Below are positions 1-7,239 of a stretch of 53,196 bases of DNA, piece after piece. This DNA is from an uncultured Ruminococcus sp. (lineage in GTDB: Bacteria; Bacillota; Clostridia; Oscillospirales; Ruminococcaceae): NCBI GenBank assembly GCA_902780695.1, contig CACZGM010000022.1, positions 1 through 53,196 of the forward strand, read 5' to 3'. Numbering within the stretch: position 1 is the stretch's first letter; the number at the start of each line of letters is the position of its first letter. A program made the translations under genes and the position numbers. The notes under the pieces were generated by a model that worked only from the letters and a program-made list of their open reading frames with translations, was not told where the DNA came from and did not search any database.

Positions 1-110
1 AGAGCAGGATGCTCTGACTATGCCGCCAAAAGAGCGCAAGGATGCGCTTTTGAAAGCGGCATAAGAATTATACTCATTTTCTCTTTTCAAAGCGGTTTTA
101 AGAGGTGCCC
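1..110. repeat. MITE-like intergenic repeat, family 1 copy A (right part)
   Basis: The segment holds an internal hairpin (tgccgcc...ggcggca-type arms around a gcaaggatgcg core, about 20-62) and ends at 110 with a terminal sequence (gcggttttaagaggtgccc) that matches the right terminus of the fuller copy at 3580-3705. The internal part aligns with the reverse complement of that copy, so the core appears inverted relative to the end. The left end lies outside the window. It abuts the ribosome-binding site of the next gene. Confidence 0.6.
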
Positions 111-131
111 ATAATAAATACAGGAGATATT

Positions 132-1064
132 ATGAAAAAACCAGTTAAATACCTTGCGGCGGTATTTCTTGCCGGTGCAGTCATGCTGTCCGGATGCTCA
201 AAGCCGGAACCGCCCGCGCAGACCGGAAATATCCGTGTTGTTACGGTGAACTTCCCTCCCTGCGATTTCGTGAAGCAGATAACCGGAGGCGAAGTCGTGC
301 CGGAAATGCTGCTCAAAGGCGGGCAGGACGCGCATACCTTCGAGCCCACGGCAAAGGACATAATAAAGATAAACGAAGCCGATATCTTCATTTATACCGG
401 AGGCGAGAGCGATGAGTGGGTAGATACCATTGCGGAAAGCATCGACAGCGGGGTGAAGATAGTCAGAATGACCGATCTTGTCGAGCTTATCGAGGAAGAC
501 CACGATGACGACCACGATGACGATGACCATGACCGCGGCGAAGAAACAGAGTACGACGAACATATCTGGACTTCCCCGAAAAACGCGATCACTATATCCA
601 AGGGTATCGCGGACGTGCTCTGTGAGGTTTCCCCCGAAAACGCGCAGAAGTACATGGACGGGCTTGCCGCTTATACAGCGGAGCTTACGGCGCTGTCGGA
701 CGAGCTTCAGGCAGCCGCGGACACGCTCGGCAGACCGCTGATATTCGGTGACCGCTTCCCGTTCAAGTACATGGCTCACGACTACGGAATCGAGTATTAC
801 GCCGCTTTTTCGGGCTGTTCCACCGACACGGAGCCCAGTGCCGCCAAAATGACCGAGCTTATTGAAAAGGCAAGAGAGACCGGCTCAAAGGTAATATATT
901 ACATCGAGTTCTCAACCGGTAAGGTCGCCGACGCTATCGCGGAGGCGGTCGGTGCGGAAACACGGCTCATGCATTCATGCCACACCCTTTCCGATGCCGA
1001 TCTTGCCGCCGGTGAAACGTATGTATCTATAATGAGGAAGAATATAGAGGCTCTGCGCAGCTGA
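132..1064 (+). CDS. Zinc/metal ABC transporter substrate-binding lipoprotein (ZnuA/AdcA-like)
   Basis: Predicted extracytoplasmic solute-binding protein of the cluster A-I (ZnuA/TroA) family, which captures Zn2+ or Mn2+ for an ABC importer. 310 aa. The start at 132 is preferred over an upstream in-frame ATG at 105, because an AGGAGAT site lies just before it and a lipoprotein signal (KYLAAVFLAGAVMLSGC) follows at once. Visible family features are the GGQDAHTFEPTAKD segment (first metal-ligand His), a His/Asp-rich loop around residues 124-138 typical of zinc binders, and HIWTSPKNA (second His). No permease or ATPase gene is next to it in the window, so it is either an orphan or the rest lies upstream. 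Zinc as substrate is inferred from the His-rich loop. Confidence 0.87.
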   Translation: MKKPVKYLAAVFLAGAVMLSGCSKPEPPAQTGNIRVVTVNFPPCDFVKQITGGEVVPEMLLKGGQDAHTFEPTAKDIIKINEADIFIYTGGESDEWVDTIAESIDSGVKIVRMTDLVELIEEDHDDDHDDDDHDRGEETEYDEHIWTSPKNAITISKGIADVLCEVSPENAQKYMDGLAAYTAELTALSDELQAAADTLGRPLIFGDRFPFKYMAHDYGIEYYAAFSGCSTDTEPSAAKMTELIEKARETGSKVIYYIEFSTGKVADAIAEAVGAETRLMHSCHTLSDADLAAGETYVSIMRKNIEALRS

Positions 1065-1083
1065 TAAAGATCTCAGAAACCAA

Positions 1084-1117
1084 AAAAGACCGCTTACATC
1101 ATAGTCAGCGGTCTTTT
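1084..1117. terminator. Bidirectional intrinsic terminator between convergent genes
   Basis: An 11-bp stem (aaaagaccgct / agcggtctttt, loop 1095-1106) lies just after the stop of the metal-binding lipoprotein. It has an A run on the left and a T run on the right, so it can act in both directions. Confidence 0.85.
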
Positions 1118-1124
1118 GGTTTGC

Positions 1125-1190
1125 CTTCGGATCTCGTCACGATTCAAATCCGCCGCGAAGCGGCAACAACCATTATTTACTATTCATTAT
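1125..1190. repeat. Shared intergenic motif (copy 1) and AT-rich tail
   Basis: The 19-nt string at 1125-1143 (cttcggatctcgtcacgat) recurs exactly at 23603-23621. In both places it lies between convergent genes and leads into an AT-rich ttatt/ttcact tract. Here it is followed by a short gccgcgaagcggc palindrome. It looks like the remnant of a dispersed intergenic element; no gene is visible. Confidence 0.5.
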
Positions 1191-1904
1191 TTATTCTTCA
1201 CTGTTCCCGTTTCCCCACTTGTAACCGAAACCCCAGACTGTCTGTATGTATTTCGGGTTAGAGGGGTCGTCTTCTATCTTCATGCGTATTCGGCGGATAT
1301 TCACATCGACGATCTTGTCGTCGCCGTAATATCCCTCGCCCCATATCTTGTTAAGAAGCGTCCGGCGATCTACCGCATTACCGGCATTGCGTATAAAGTA
1401 TTCGATAATGTGATACTCCACCTGCGTGATGTCAAGCGGCTCACCGCCTTTGGTAATGCGCCTGCTCTTAAGATCGACGCGGAAAGGTCCGGACACAAGC
1501 TCGCTCTCGGTATCGGAAGCAAGCCGGGACACGCTGACACGCCGGTATATCGCATCGACCCTTGCTATCAGCTCCGACGGAGAAAAGGGCTTTGTGACAT
1601 AGTCGTCCGCGCCCATCATCAGGCAGTTTACCTTGTCCATTTCCTGGCTCTTTGCTGAAAGCATTATAATGCCGATGGTGCTGCTCTCGCTGCGGAGAAA
1701 ACGGCATACCTGCGTACCGTCAATTCCCGGCATCATTATATCGAGCAGCGCAATATCAAATCGCATACCGCTTTTCCACGCTTCTATCGCTTTCTCGCCG
1801 CTGTCGGCGTCATATACTTCATATCCGGAGCGCTTCAGATGAATGACCACAAACTCGCGGATAGCGTCCTCGTCTTCACATACAAGTATTCTTTTCTCGT
1901 CCAT
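1191..1904 (-). CDS. OmpR/PhoB-family response regulator (orphan)
   Basis: Two-domain transcription factor of 237 aa. The N-terminal receiver has the acidic cluster E10-D11-E12, phospho-acceptor Asp55 (in FDIALLDIMMPG), and the conserved Lys in DDYVTKPFSPSEL. The C-terminal winged-helix DNA-binding domain has the usual ending (DVNIRRIRMKIEDDP, then YIQTVWGFGYKW). No histidine kinase is adjacent: the gene downstream is convergent and the upstream one is an unrelated lipoprotein, so the partner kinase must be elsewhere. The ribosome-binding site (GAGG about 12 nt upstream) is modest. Family assignment is firm; the regulon is unknown. Confidence 0.93.
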   Translation of the reverse strand: MDEKRILVCEDEDAIREFVVIHLKRSGYEVYDADSGEKAIEAWKSGMRFDIALLDIMMPGIDGTQVCRFLRSESSTIGIIMLSAKSQEMDKVNCLMMGADDYVTKPFSPSELIARVDAIYRRVSVSRLASDTESELVSGPFRVDLKSRRITKGGEPLDITQVEYHIIEYFIRNAGNAVDRRTLLNKIWGEGYYGDDKIVDVNIRRIRMKIEDDPSNPKYIQTVWGFGYKWGNGNSEE

Positions 1905-2027
1905 TTCCGTTTATCCTCATAATTGGTTCGGTTGTATTTTGTCGGCAGAATTAAAGATCTGCTCTTTTATTGATCCTGCAAATCAGATCTCCGGATCCCG
2001 GCTGTCGTGCGGTGTAAAATCCTGTTT

Positions 2028-3326
2028 TCAGCGAATGATGAACAGCTTTTCAAGCTCCTCGTCGGTCGGTGCGAAGCTGCTGTCCGATATCACGGCATAG
2101 TAGGAATAACCGGTGCTGTCGCTTCGTCCGAGATAACGGTATTCGCCGCTGTCAAACCTGTCGGTGCCGCCGTCGGCGGTTCCGTAAAGGCGGAGCAGCT
2201 CCTCACCCATTATCCCCGATATATTGTCATAGCGGTTGAATACCACTGTGCCTTCGGATATCGATACCGCCGCGGTTACTCCGAGCCAGTTGTCCGGGAA
2301 CAGGAAGATGTAATCGCCTTTTGTACCCGCAAAGCTGCGGTATTTCAGCGAGCCTGCCGTCGCATTCCGCGTAAGGCTGTACCATTCGGTCATATTTATC
2401 TGCTCTGCCGCAGGCATTTCCTCAAAGCCCGGGAACGGAACGCTTCTCGGTATTTCTATCTCTCCGTCGCTGTCAACGTCCATGCACGGTATATACGGAG
2501 TGTAGCTGTTTGACACGCGCATTGTAACGTCCGGGTCGAGCGCTGGAGAAAGGTAGTAATACCCGTTTCCCGCAACTACCGCATCGGTGCCGAATGTGCC
2601 GTCCGAGAAAGTGTAATCCACAAATACCGTATGCATTCCTCCGGTAATGCCGCAGAATACGTCCTTTATCCCCGCAAAGCCGCTGTTCAGCGGCGTAAAG
2701 CCGATCTCGCCGAATTTGCCGTCCCGTGTTCCGTATATATGTGACCATGCGCTTCCGGTAGGACGCTCATTGGAGATGACGAACATCTCTCCGCAGCCGT
2801 TCCCGTCGGTGTCGAACACGTCCATGAAGATGTTGCGGACGCTCATCAGCTCCTCCGGTACGCCGCCGCTGTAAGTCATCACGCTTGTATACCGGTCGGA
2901 TGTACTCTGCATAAGGTAAGTGACGATTATCATGGTCGAGCCGCTTCCGAGGTCTTCAAACCGGACGCTGTCAACCTCACTTCCGGAAGCCGCGAAGTCG
3001 TACACCGAGACCCATTTGCCGTCCTGTTTATCGAGAAAGTTCATGCGCAGGGACGAACCGTCCGACACATTCGGGACTTCGTAAAAGACGATAGCCTCGT
3101 CCGTCGGCTCGTCGTCAAGGTCGGTAACGACGAAAGCGCTGCGGTATTGTCCGCTTCTCGGGTATTTGAATATTATGTCTCCGCTTGTGAACTTGCGGAG
3201 CGCGGAGTAGATCTCTGTCTGCTCGCCGTCAAGTCTCGGGGGACTGAGAAGCTCTTCCACGGACGCGGAGCATGAAGAAAGCGCAAGCACCGCCGCTGCG
3301 GCAAGAGCCGGTATTCTCTTTTTCAG
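2028..3326 (-). CDS. Large lipoprotein of unknown function, apparent CTG start
   Basis: 432 aa from the proposed start. The N-terminus begins LKKRIPALAAAAVLALSSC, a lipoprotein signal peptide with a cleavage Cys. In-frame ATG codons upstream (for example 3440) add about 38 residues that look non-coding and would lie on top of the promoter, so they cannot be used from it. The CTG at 3326-3324 follows a GGGGGTGG ribosome-binding site at ideal spacing. The body has repeated Asp-rich beta-type segments (DLDDEPTDEAIVFYEV, DVFDTDGNGCGEMFV, DVDSDGEIEIPRS) resembling VCBS/FG-GAP-like calcium-binding propeller loops. I do not recognise a family. It may be an extracellular sensor or surface protein; that is inference. 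Confidence 0.75.
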   Translation of the reverse strand: MKKRIPALAAAAVLALSSCSASVEELLSPPRLDGEQTEIYSALRKFTSGDIIFKYPRSGQYRSAFVVTDLDDEPTDEAIVFYEVPNVSDGSSLRMNFLDKQDGKWVSVYDFAASGSEVDSVRFEDLGSGSTMIIVTYLMQSTSDRYTSVMTYSGGVPEELMSVRNIFMDVFDTDGNGCGEMFVISNERPTGSAWSHIYGTRDGKFGEIGFTPLNSGFAGIKDVFCGITGGMHTVFVDYTFSDGTFGTDAVVAGNGYYYLSPALDPDVTMRVSNSYTPYIPCMDVDSDGEIEIPRSVPFPGFEEMPAAEQINMTEWYSLTRNATAGSLKYRSFAGTKGDYIFLFPDNWLGVTAAVSISEGTVVFNRYDNISGIMGEELLRLYGTADGGTDRFDSGEYRYLGRSDSTGYSYYAVISDSSFAPTDEELEKLFIIR

Positions 3327-3411
3327 GAAACCACCCCCGAAAATGTGACATTGATGTGTATTGCACTGTATGTCTTTTCCGTCTGCGCCGGCGGAAATAA
3401 CACACATATAT

Positions 3412-3440
3412 ATTATAGCACGGTTCGGCAATTTAATCAA
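3412..3440 (-). promoter_or_regulatory. Sigma-A promoter for the lipoprotein
   Basis: On the minus strand: TTGATT (3440-3435), 17-nt spacer, perfect TATAAT (3417-3412). Transcription would start near 3405, downstream of the ATG at 3440, which supports the later CTG start. Confidence 0.8.
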
Positions 3441-3498
3441 GTATAATGTTTGCGGAGTTGTGCGGTTTGTCTATTATTACAGCCTGCGACAAAATATG

Positions 3499-3527
3499 TT
3501 GATTTTTAATAGATGTTGTGGTATAAT
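3499..3527 (+). promoter_or_regulatory. Sigma-A promoter for the P-type ATPase unit
   Basis: TTGATT at 3499-3504, 17-nt spacer, TATAAT at 3522-3527. It directs transcription rightwards through a hairpin and a repeat into the gene at 3767. Confidence 0.8.
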
Positions 3528-3579
3528 ATAGGCTATACCGCACAAACAGACGCACGCTCTTTGTGCGGTATAGCCTATA
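3527..3579 (+). promoter_or_regulatory. 20-bp perfect inverted repeat at the transcript start
   Basis: Arms at 3527-3546 and 3560-3579 are perfectly complementary over 20 bp with a 13-nt loop. They begin with tataggc and end with gcctata. From a start near 3534 the RNA would still form at least 13 bp (tataccgcacaaa with tttgtgcggtata). A similar tataggc...gcctata hairpin follows the promoter of the AI-2E family gene at 24403. It could be an operator, a 5' mRNA stabiliser or an element end. Confidence 0.6.
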
Positions 3580-3705
3580 GGGAACCTCTAAAAACCCTAT
3601 TTGAGAGAAAATGAGCTATGCACTTTATGCCGCTTTGTATGCGCGCGTCCTGCGCGCTTTTGGCGGCAATACCTCTCTTTTCAAAGCGGTTTTTAGAGGT
3701 ACCCT
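3580..3705. repeat. MITE-like intergenic repeat, family 1 copy B (complete, 126 bp)
   Basis: Terminal inverted repeats of about 20 bp (aacctctaaaaacc on the left, ggtttttagaggt on the right; 17 of 20 match) enclose an internal hairpin (gccgc.../...gcggc with a gcgcgc core). The first 42 nt are identical to 15603-15644, and the right end matches 80-110. It sits in the 5' untranslated region of the next gene. No open reading frame is inside, so any movement would need a transposase in trans. Confidence 0.7.
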
Positions 3706-3766
3706 ATAATAAATATGTAGATATATAGCATTTTATGTAATAAAGACACGAAAGGATCGCTTTCAA

Positions 3767-6295
3767 TTGGCACAGATATACGATTTCAAGAACGATTACA
3801 CCGGTCTCGACAACGACCGTGTTGAGGAAAATATACATCTTTACGGATATAACAGTGACACGAAGCTCGACGAAAAGGACAAGGGCTACAGTCCCGTCAG
3901 AGCATTCTTCAATCTGCGGTTCGTGATAATGTTTGCCGCCGCCGCCCTCAGTATCTGCTACGGCATACTTTCGACGGAGACTATGGAGCCGATAATCACG
4001 GGAGCGATACTGCTCCTGCTCGCGGGCATCTTTGCCGCAACGGAGATAGTCAAGAACACACAAAGCGACAAGTATTTCTTTGAGATGAAGGCACGCTCGA
4101 AAACCGAGTTCCGCATAGTCCGCGGCGGTGAGATACGAAATATAAGACGCGAGCTTATCGTTCCGGACGATATCATGATATTGAGCGAGGGCGAGAGCGT
4201 TCCTGCCGACGCGCATCTGCTCGAAATAAAGGACCTTACAGTTGACGAGTGCATCTTTACCGGAAGCAAGACTCCCGTAAGCAAGATAATCGGTTCCGAC
4301 AGTGTAAACGAGGAGATCAAGAAAAGCTGTATATATAAAGGTACAAAGATAGTATCCGGTCTGCTTGCGGCACGCGTTACCGCCACCGGTGTCGATACCC
4401 GCTTCTTCAAGGAGTTCGGCGCGATGAAGGAGCACGAGGAATACTACACGACCCTTGAAAAGACCGTTATGCGCATATCCCATATCTTCACCGCAATAGC
4501 GGCGGTAATGCTGCTTATAGGTGCTGTGACATTCATCAATGTGCGCGTGGATATCCCCTATATGGATATCATCTACAACACGTTCTACCCCGCCGCGGCA
4601 TTCGCACTCTGCTTTATCCCCGCCGAGACCGCGTCGCTTGTGCGCGTTTATTACATAAAAGGCGCGTTAAAGCTCGAAGAAAAGCGGATATGGGTGAAAA
4701 GCCTGAAAACTATCGAATATATAAACGCGGCCAGCTGCATACTTATTGATAAGAGCGGTATGGTCACCGAGAAGAATATGCAGATAGCGGACGATCTCAC
4801 CGCGAACCCGGCTATGCTCGCAAATGTATCCGTTCTGTCGTGCAGCCGCGAGACCGATGACCCTTTCGATAAGGCAATAATCTTAAACTCGGCTTTCAGA
4901 GGGATAGATACCGAGACTCTGCTCGAAAATGAGCATTTACAGGAATATCCGTTCAGCGACACCGAGGGCGCTTCCGGAAACCTCTGGACTGTAAGCGGCT
5001 CCCGTCTGCTGTGCATAAAGGGAACGCCGGATAAGCTGCTGCCGCTCTGCGACGTGCCGAACGATATGCTGTACAAGGTGCAGACAAAGCAGGTGACTTT
5101 TGCAAAGCAGGGCTATAACGTTCTCGCTGTGGCTTATGCGAAGCTCGACGAGGATGCAGAGATACCCGAAAAGATCAGTGATGCGCATTACAGCTTCATG
5201 GGACTTCTCGCTTTCGAGAATCAGACGAAGGATTATATACCCGCAGCTATTATCGGCTGCCGCAAGGCGGGAGTAAAGGTGATAATGACAACGGGCGACA
5301 GTCCCGAAGCGGCACTCGCCGTTGCAAACAAAGTCGGCATAAAGGGCGACAAGGTCATAACCGGAGATATGCTGATGTCCGGCGAGGAGCTCGATCTTAC
5401 AGATGTCTGCGCGTTCGCGCGTATCACCGCGGACATGAAGCCGGATATCATCAGACGGCTGCGCAAGGCGGGCGAGACAGTAATGATAACCGGTGAGACC
5501 GCTTCGGACAGTGATCTGCTGGAGCTTGCCGATATCGGTGTATCGGTAGCAAAGGACGTCGTCGGAGCGGCGTTTGAGGAAAGCGACGTTCTCGTCGGCA
5601 ACGACAGCTTTGAGACCGTGACCGATATCGTGACCACCGCAAGACAGTCCCACCTCAACATAAAGAGATGCATCGCCACCGCGATCACTGCTCTTGGCAC
5701 TATGATAATATTCGCGGTATTCAATATGCTTATCGGCACGGAATTTATAATTTCTCCGGTACTCAGTTCAATTATCGCGGTGATGATAATACCCGCCGCA
5801 TCGCTGATTTACTTCGAGAACACTGCCGACATAAAGAGCCTTACCGAACCTTCGGTCTATATCGGGTCCGGAAGGCTGCGGATCAGCTTCTTTATCCGTC
5901 CGCTTGTGCAGATGACAGGTCTTGCCGCAGCCGAGGTGATATACTACCTTATGTCCTCCGGCAATACATCCGCAGAAGGCGCGGGAGCTCTCACGGAGCT
6001 TTCGAGAAGCGGATTCCTTCTTGTATTCGTATTCGGTTTGCTGCTTATATGCATAGCTAACCTCGGCAGAACAGGCTTTTTCGACATTTTCCGTGCGCAT
6101 CAGACTTTTGCTTGGCTGATAGCCGGTGTTACATTCGCGTTCGCGCTGCTGCTTACGTTTGTGCCTGTTCTCAACACGGCTCTCGGATTTGCCGCACCCG
6201 ATATCCTGTCGCTGCTGATAGCGATAGTCATAACCGCGCTGCTTCAGGTTCCCGCGGAGCTGCTGCGTGCGACAATGAATAAGCTGAACAACTGA
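3767..6295 (+). CDS. P-type cation-ATPase homologue with degenerate catalytic motifs
   Basis: 842 aa with the layout of a P2-type ATPase: M1-M2 helices (about 50-92), actuator domain (113-215), M3-M4 (238-295), P and N domains (320-620) and four or more C-terminal helices. Key motifs have drifted. The actuator TGES is TGSK (165-168), losing the dephosphorylation Glu. DKTGT is DKSGM (328-332), with the phospho-Asp kept. GDGxND is GETASD (576-581). The PEGLP helix break is PAETA (285-289). KGTPD (419-423) and TTGD (508-511) remain. Starts at TTG with AAAGGA 10 nt upstream. Transport activity is doubtful; it may be a regulatory pseudo-ATPase or a specialised pump. The frame is fully open, so it is not a decayed gene. 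Confidence 0.82.
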   Translation: MAQIYDFKNDYTGLDNDRVEENIHLYGYNSDTKLDEKDKGYSPVRAFFNLRFVIMFAAAALSICYGILSTETMEPIITGAILLLLAGIFAATEIVKNTQSDKYFFEMKARSKTEFRIVRGGEIRNIRRELIVPDDIMILSEGESVPADAHLLEIKDLTVDECIFTGSKTPVSKIIGSDSVNEEIKKSCIYKGTKIVSGLLAARVTATGVDTRFFKEFGAMKEHEEYYTTLEKTVMRISHIFTAIAAVMLLIGAVTFINVRVDIPYMDIIYNTFYPAAAFALCFIPAETASLVRVYYIKGALKLEEKRIWVKSLKTIEYINAASCILIDKSGMVTEKNMQIADDLTANPAMLANVSVLSCSRETDDPFDKAIILNSAFRGIDTETLLENEHLQEYPFSDTEGASGNLWTVSGSRLLCIKGTPDKLLPLCDVPNDMLYKVQTKQVTFAKQGYNVLAVAYAKLDEDAEIPEKISDAHYSFMGLLAFENQTKDYIPAAIIGCRKAGVKVIMTTGDSPEAALAVANKVGIKGDKVITGDMLMSGEELDLTDVCAFARITADMKPDIIRRLRKAGETVMITGETASDSDLLELADIGVSVAKDVVGAAFEESDVLVGNDSFETVTDIVTTARQSHLNIKRCIATAITALGTMIIFAVFNMLIGTEFIISPVLSSIIAVMIIPAASLIYFENTADIKSLTEPSVYIGSGRLRISFFIRPLVQMTGLAAAEVIYYLMSSGNTSAEGAGALTELSRSGFLLVFVFGLLLICIANLGRTGFFDIFRAHQTFAWLIAGVTFAFALLLTFVPVLNTALGFAAPDILSLLIAIVITALLQVPAELLRATMNKLNN

Positions 6296-6305
6296 GATAT
6301 TACAC

Positions 6306-6334
6306 GTTTTCCCCCGTCTCCGGCGGGGGAAAAC
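6306..6334. promoter_or_regulatory. GC-rich hairpin in the intergenic leader of popT
   Basis: Arms gttttcccccg (6306-6316) and cgggggaaaac (6324-6334) form an 11-bp stem with a 7-nt loop. No T tract follows, so it is a weak terminator or an mRNA-processing or stability hairpin between the ATPase gene and the next. A similar hairpin beginning tttttcccccgtct precedes pgsA at 31668. Confidence 0.5.
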
Positions 6335-6353
6335 AAGCATAAAGGAGAAGACA

Positions 6354-7202
6354 ATGCAATACATTCTTGCCGTCCTGTACGGTCTTGTATTCGGAATAGC
6401 AAATATAATACCGGGAGTTTCCGGCGGCACGATGCTTGTGGTTTTCGGCTGTTATGACAAGGTATGCGGAGCGCTTACCCTGAACCTCAAAGAGATAAAA
6501 AAGAACATCGTATTTCTGATCTTCTTCGGTATAGGCGCAGTCGTGGGACTGCTGGGATTTGCCGTTGTGATAAAGTGGCTGTTCGGCAGTTTCCCCACCG
6601 AGACATATATGTTCTTCATGGGACTTATCGCGGGAAGCGTTCCGCTTATACTGCGCAACGCCACATCGCGCGGGGAGAAGTTCAGCCCGTTCTGCGGTCT
6701 TATATTCGTACTCGCCTGTGCGTTTGTTGTTTTCCTTACAGTGCTTGAACAGTCGGGAATTGTCGCTTCCGCCGCAAATGCGGAAGGTATCGGTGCTTTT
6801 GCGCTGTTCCTTATCGCGGGATTTACCGCCGCGGTGGCTATGATAATACCGGGAGTATCCGGTTCGTTTGTGATGATGCTCTTCGGAACGTATGAAGTCG
6901 TTATCTCGTCGATACACATTCACTCGCTCAACTTCGGTGTTATCATACCGACAGCGATAGGTGTTGTCGCGGGACTTGTCCTCGGCGCAAGGCTCATCAC
7001 ATTCTTAATGAAAAAATTCAGGCTGTGGGTTTTCTCGGCAATACTCGGACTTGTGGCGGGTTCGCTGTACGCGATACTGCCGGCGGGATTCGGACTCAAC
7101 ATCGACACACTGATCGGAGCGATAGCGTTTGCCGTGGGATTTGCCATAGCGTTCATCGTCGGAAAGCATACAAAGGTAGAGACAGGAGAAGATCCGGCAT
7201 AA
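6354..7202 (+). CDS. popT: DUF368 / PopT-family undecaprenyl-phosphate translocase
   Basis: Polytopic membrane protein of 282 aa. The DUF368 family (PopT) has been shown to recycle undecaprenyl phosphate, the lipid carrier for cell-wall building blocks, across the membrane. The two inverted-topology repeats are evident: ANIIPGVSGGTM near residue 17 and AVAMIIPGVSGSFVMM near residue 160, each with the IIPGVSG hallmark. About eight hydrophobic helices. It starts at ATG with AAAGGAGAAG before it and lies 58 nt after the ATPase-like gene in the same direction, suggesting co-transcription. Family identity is firm; the symbol follows the family. Confidence 0.87.
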   Translation: MQYILAVLYGLVFGIANIIPGVSGGTMLVVFGCYDKVCGALTLNLKEIKKNIVFLIFFGIGAVVGLLGFAVVIKWLFGSFPTETYMFFMGLIAGSVPLILRNATSRGEKFSPFCGLIFVLACAFVVFLTVLEQSGIVASAANAEGIGAFALFLIAGFTAAVAMIIPGVSGSFVMMLFGTYEVVISSIHIHSLNFGVIIPTAIGVVAGLVLGARLITFLMKKFRLWVFSAILGLVAGSLYAILPAGFGLNIDTLIGAIAFAVGFAIAFIVGKHTKVETGEDPA

Positions 7203-7239
7203 CAGCTGTGATAAATGAATGATCGGAGAAAGGCTCGGA

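Noticed and set aside
105-131. Upstream ATG start for the metal-binding lipoprotein
   Set aside because: It lies inside the repeat end, lacks a ribosome-binding site and would bury the lipoprotein signal.
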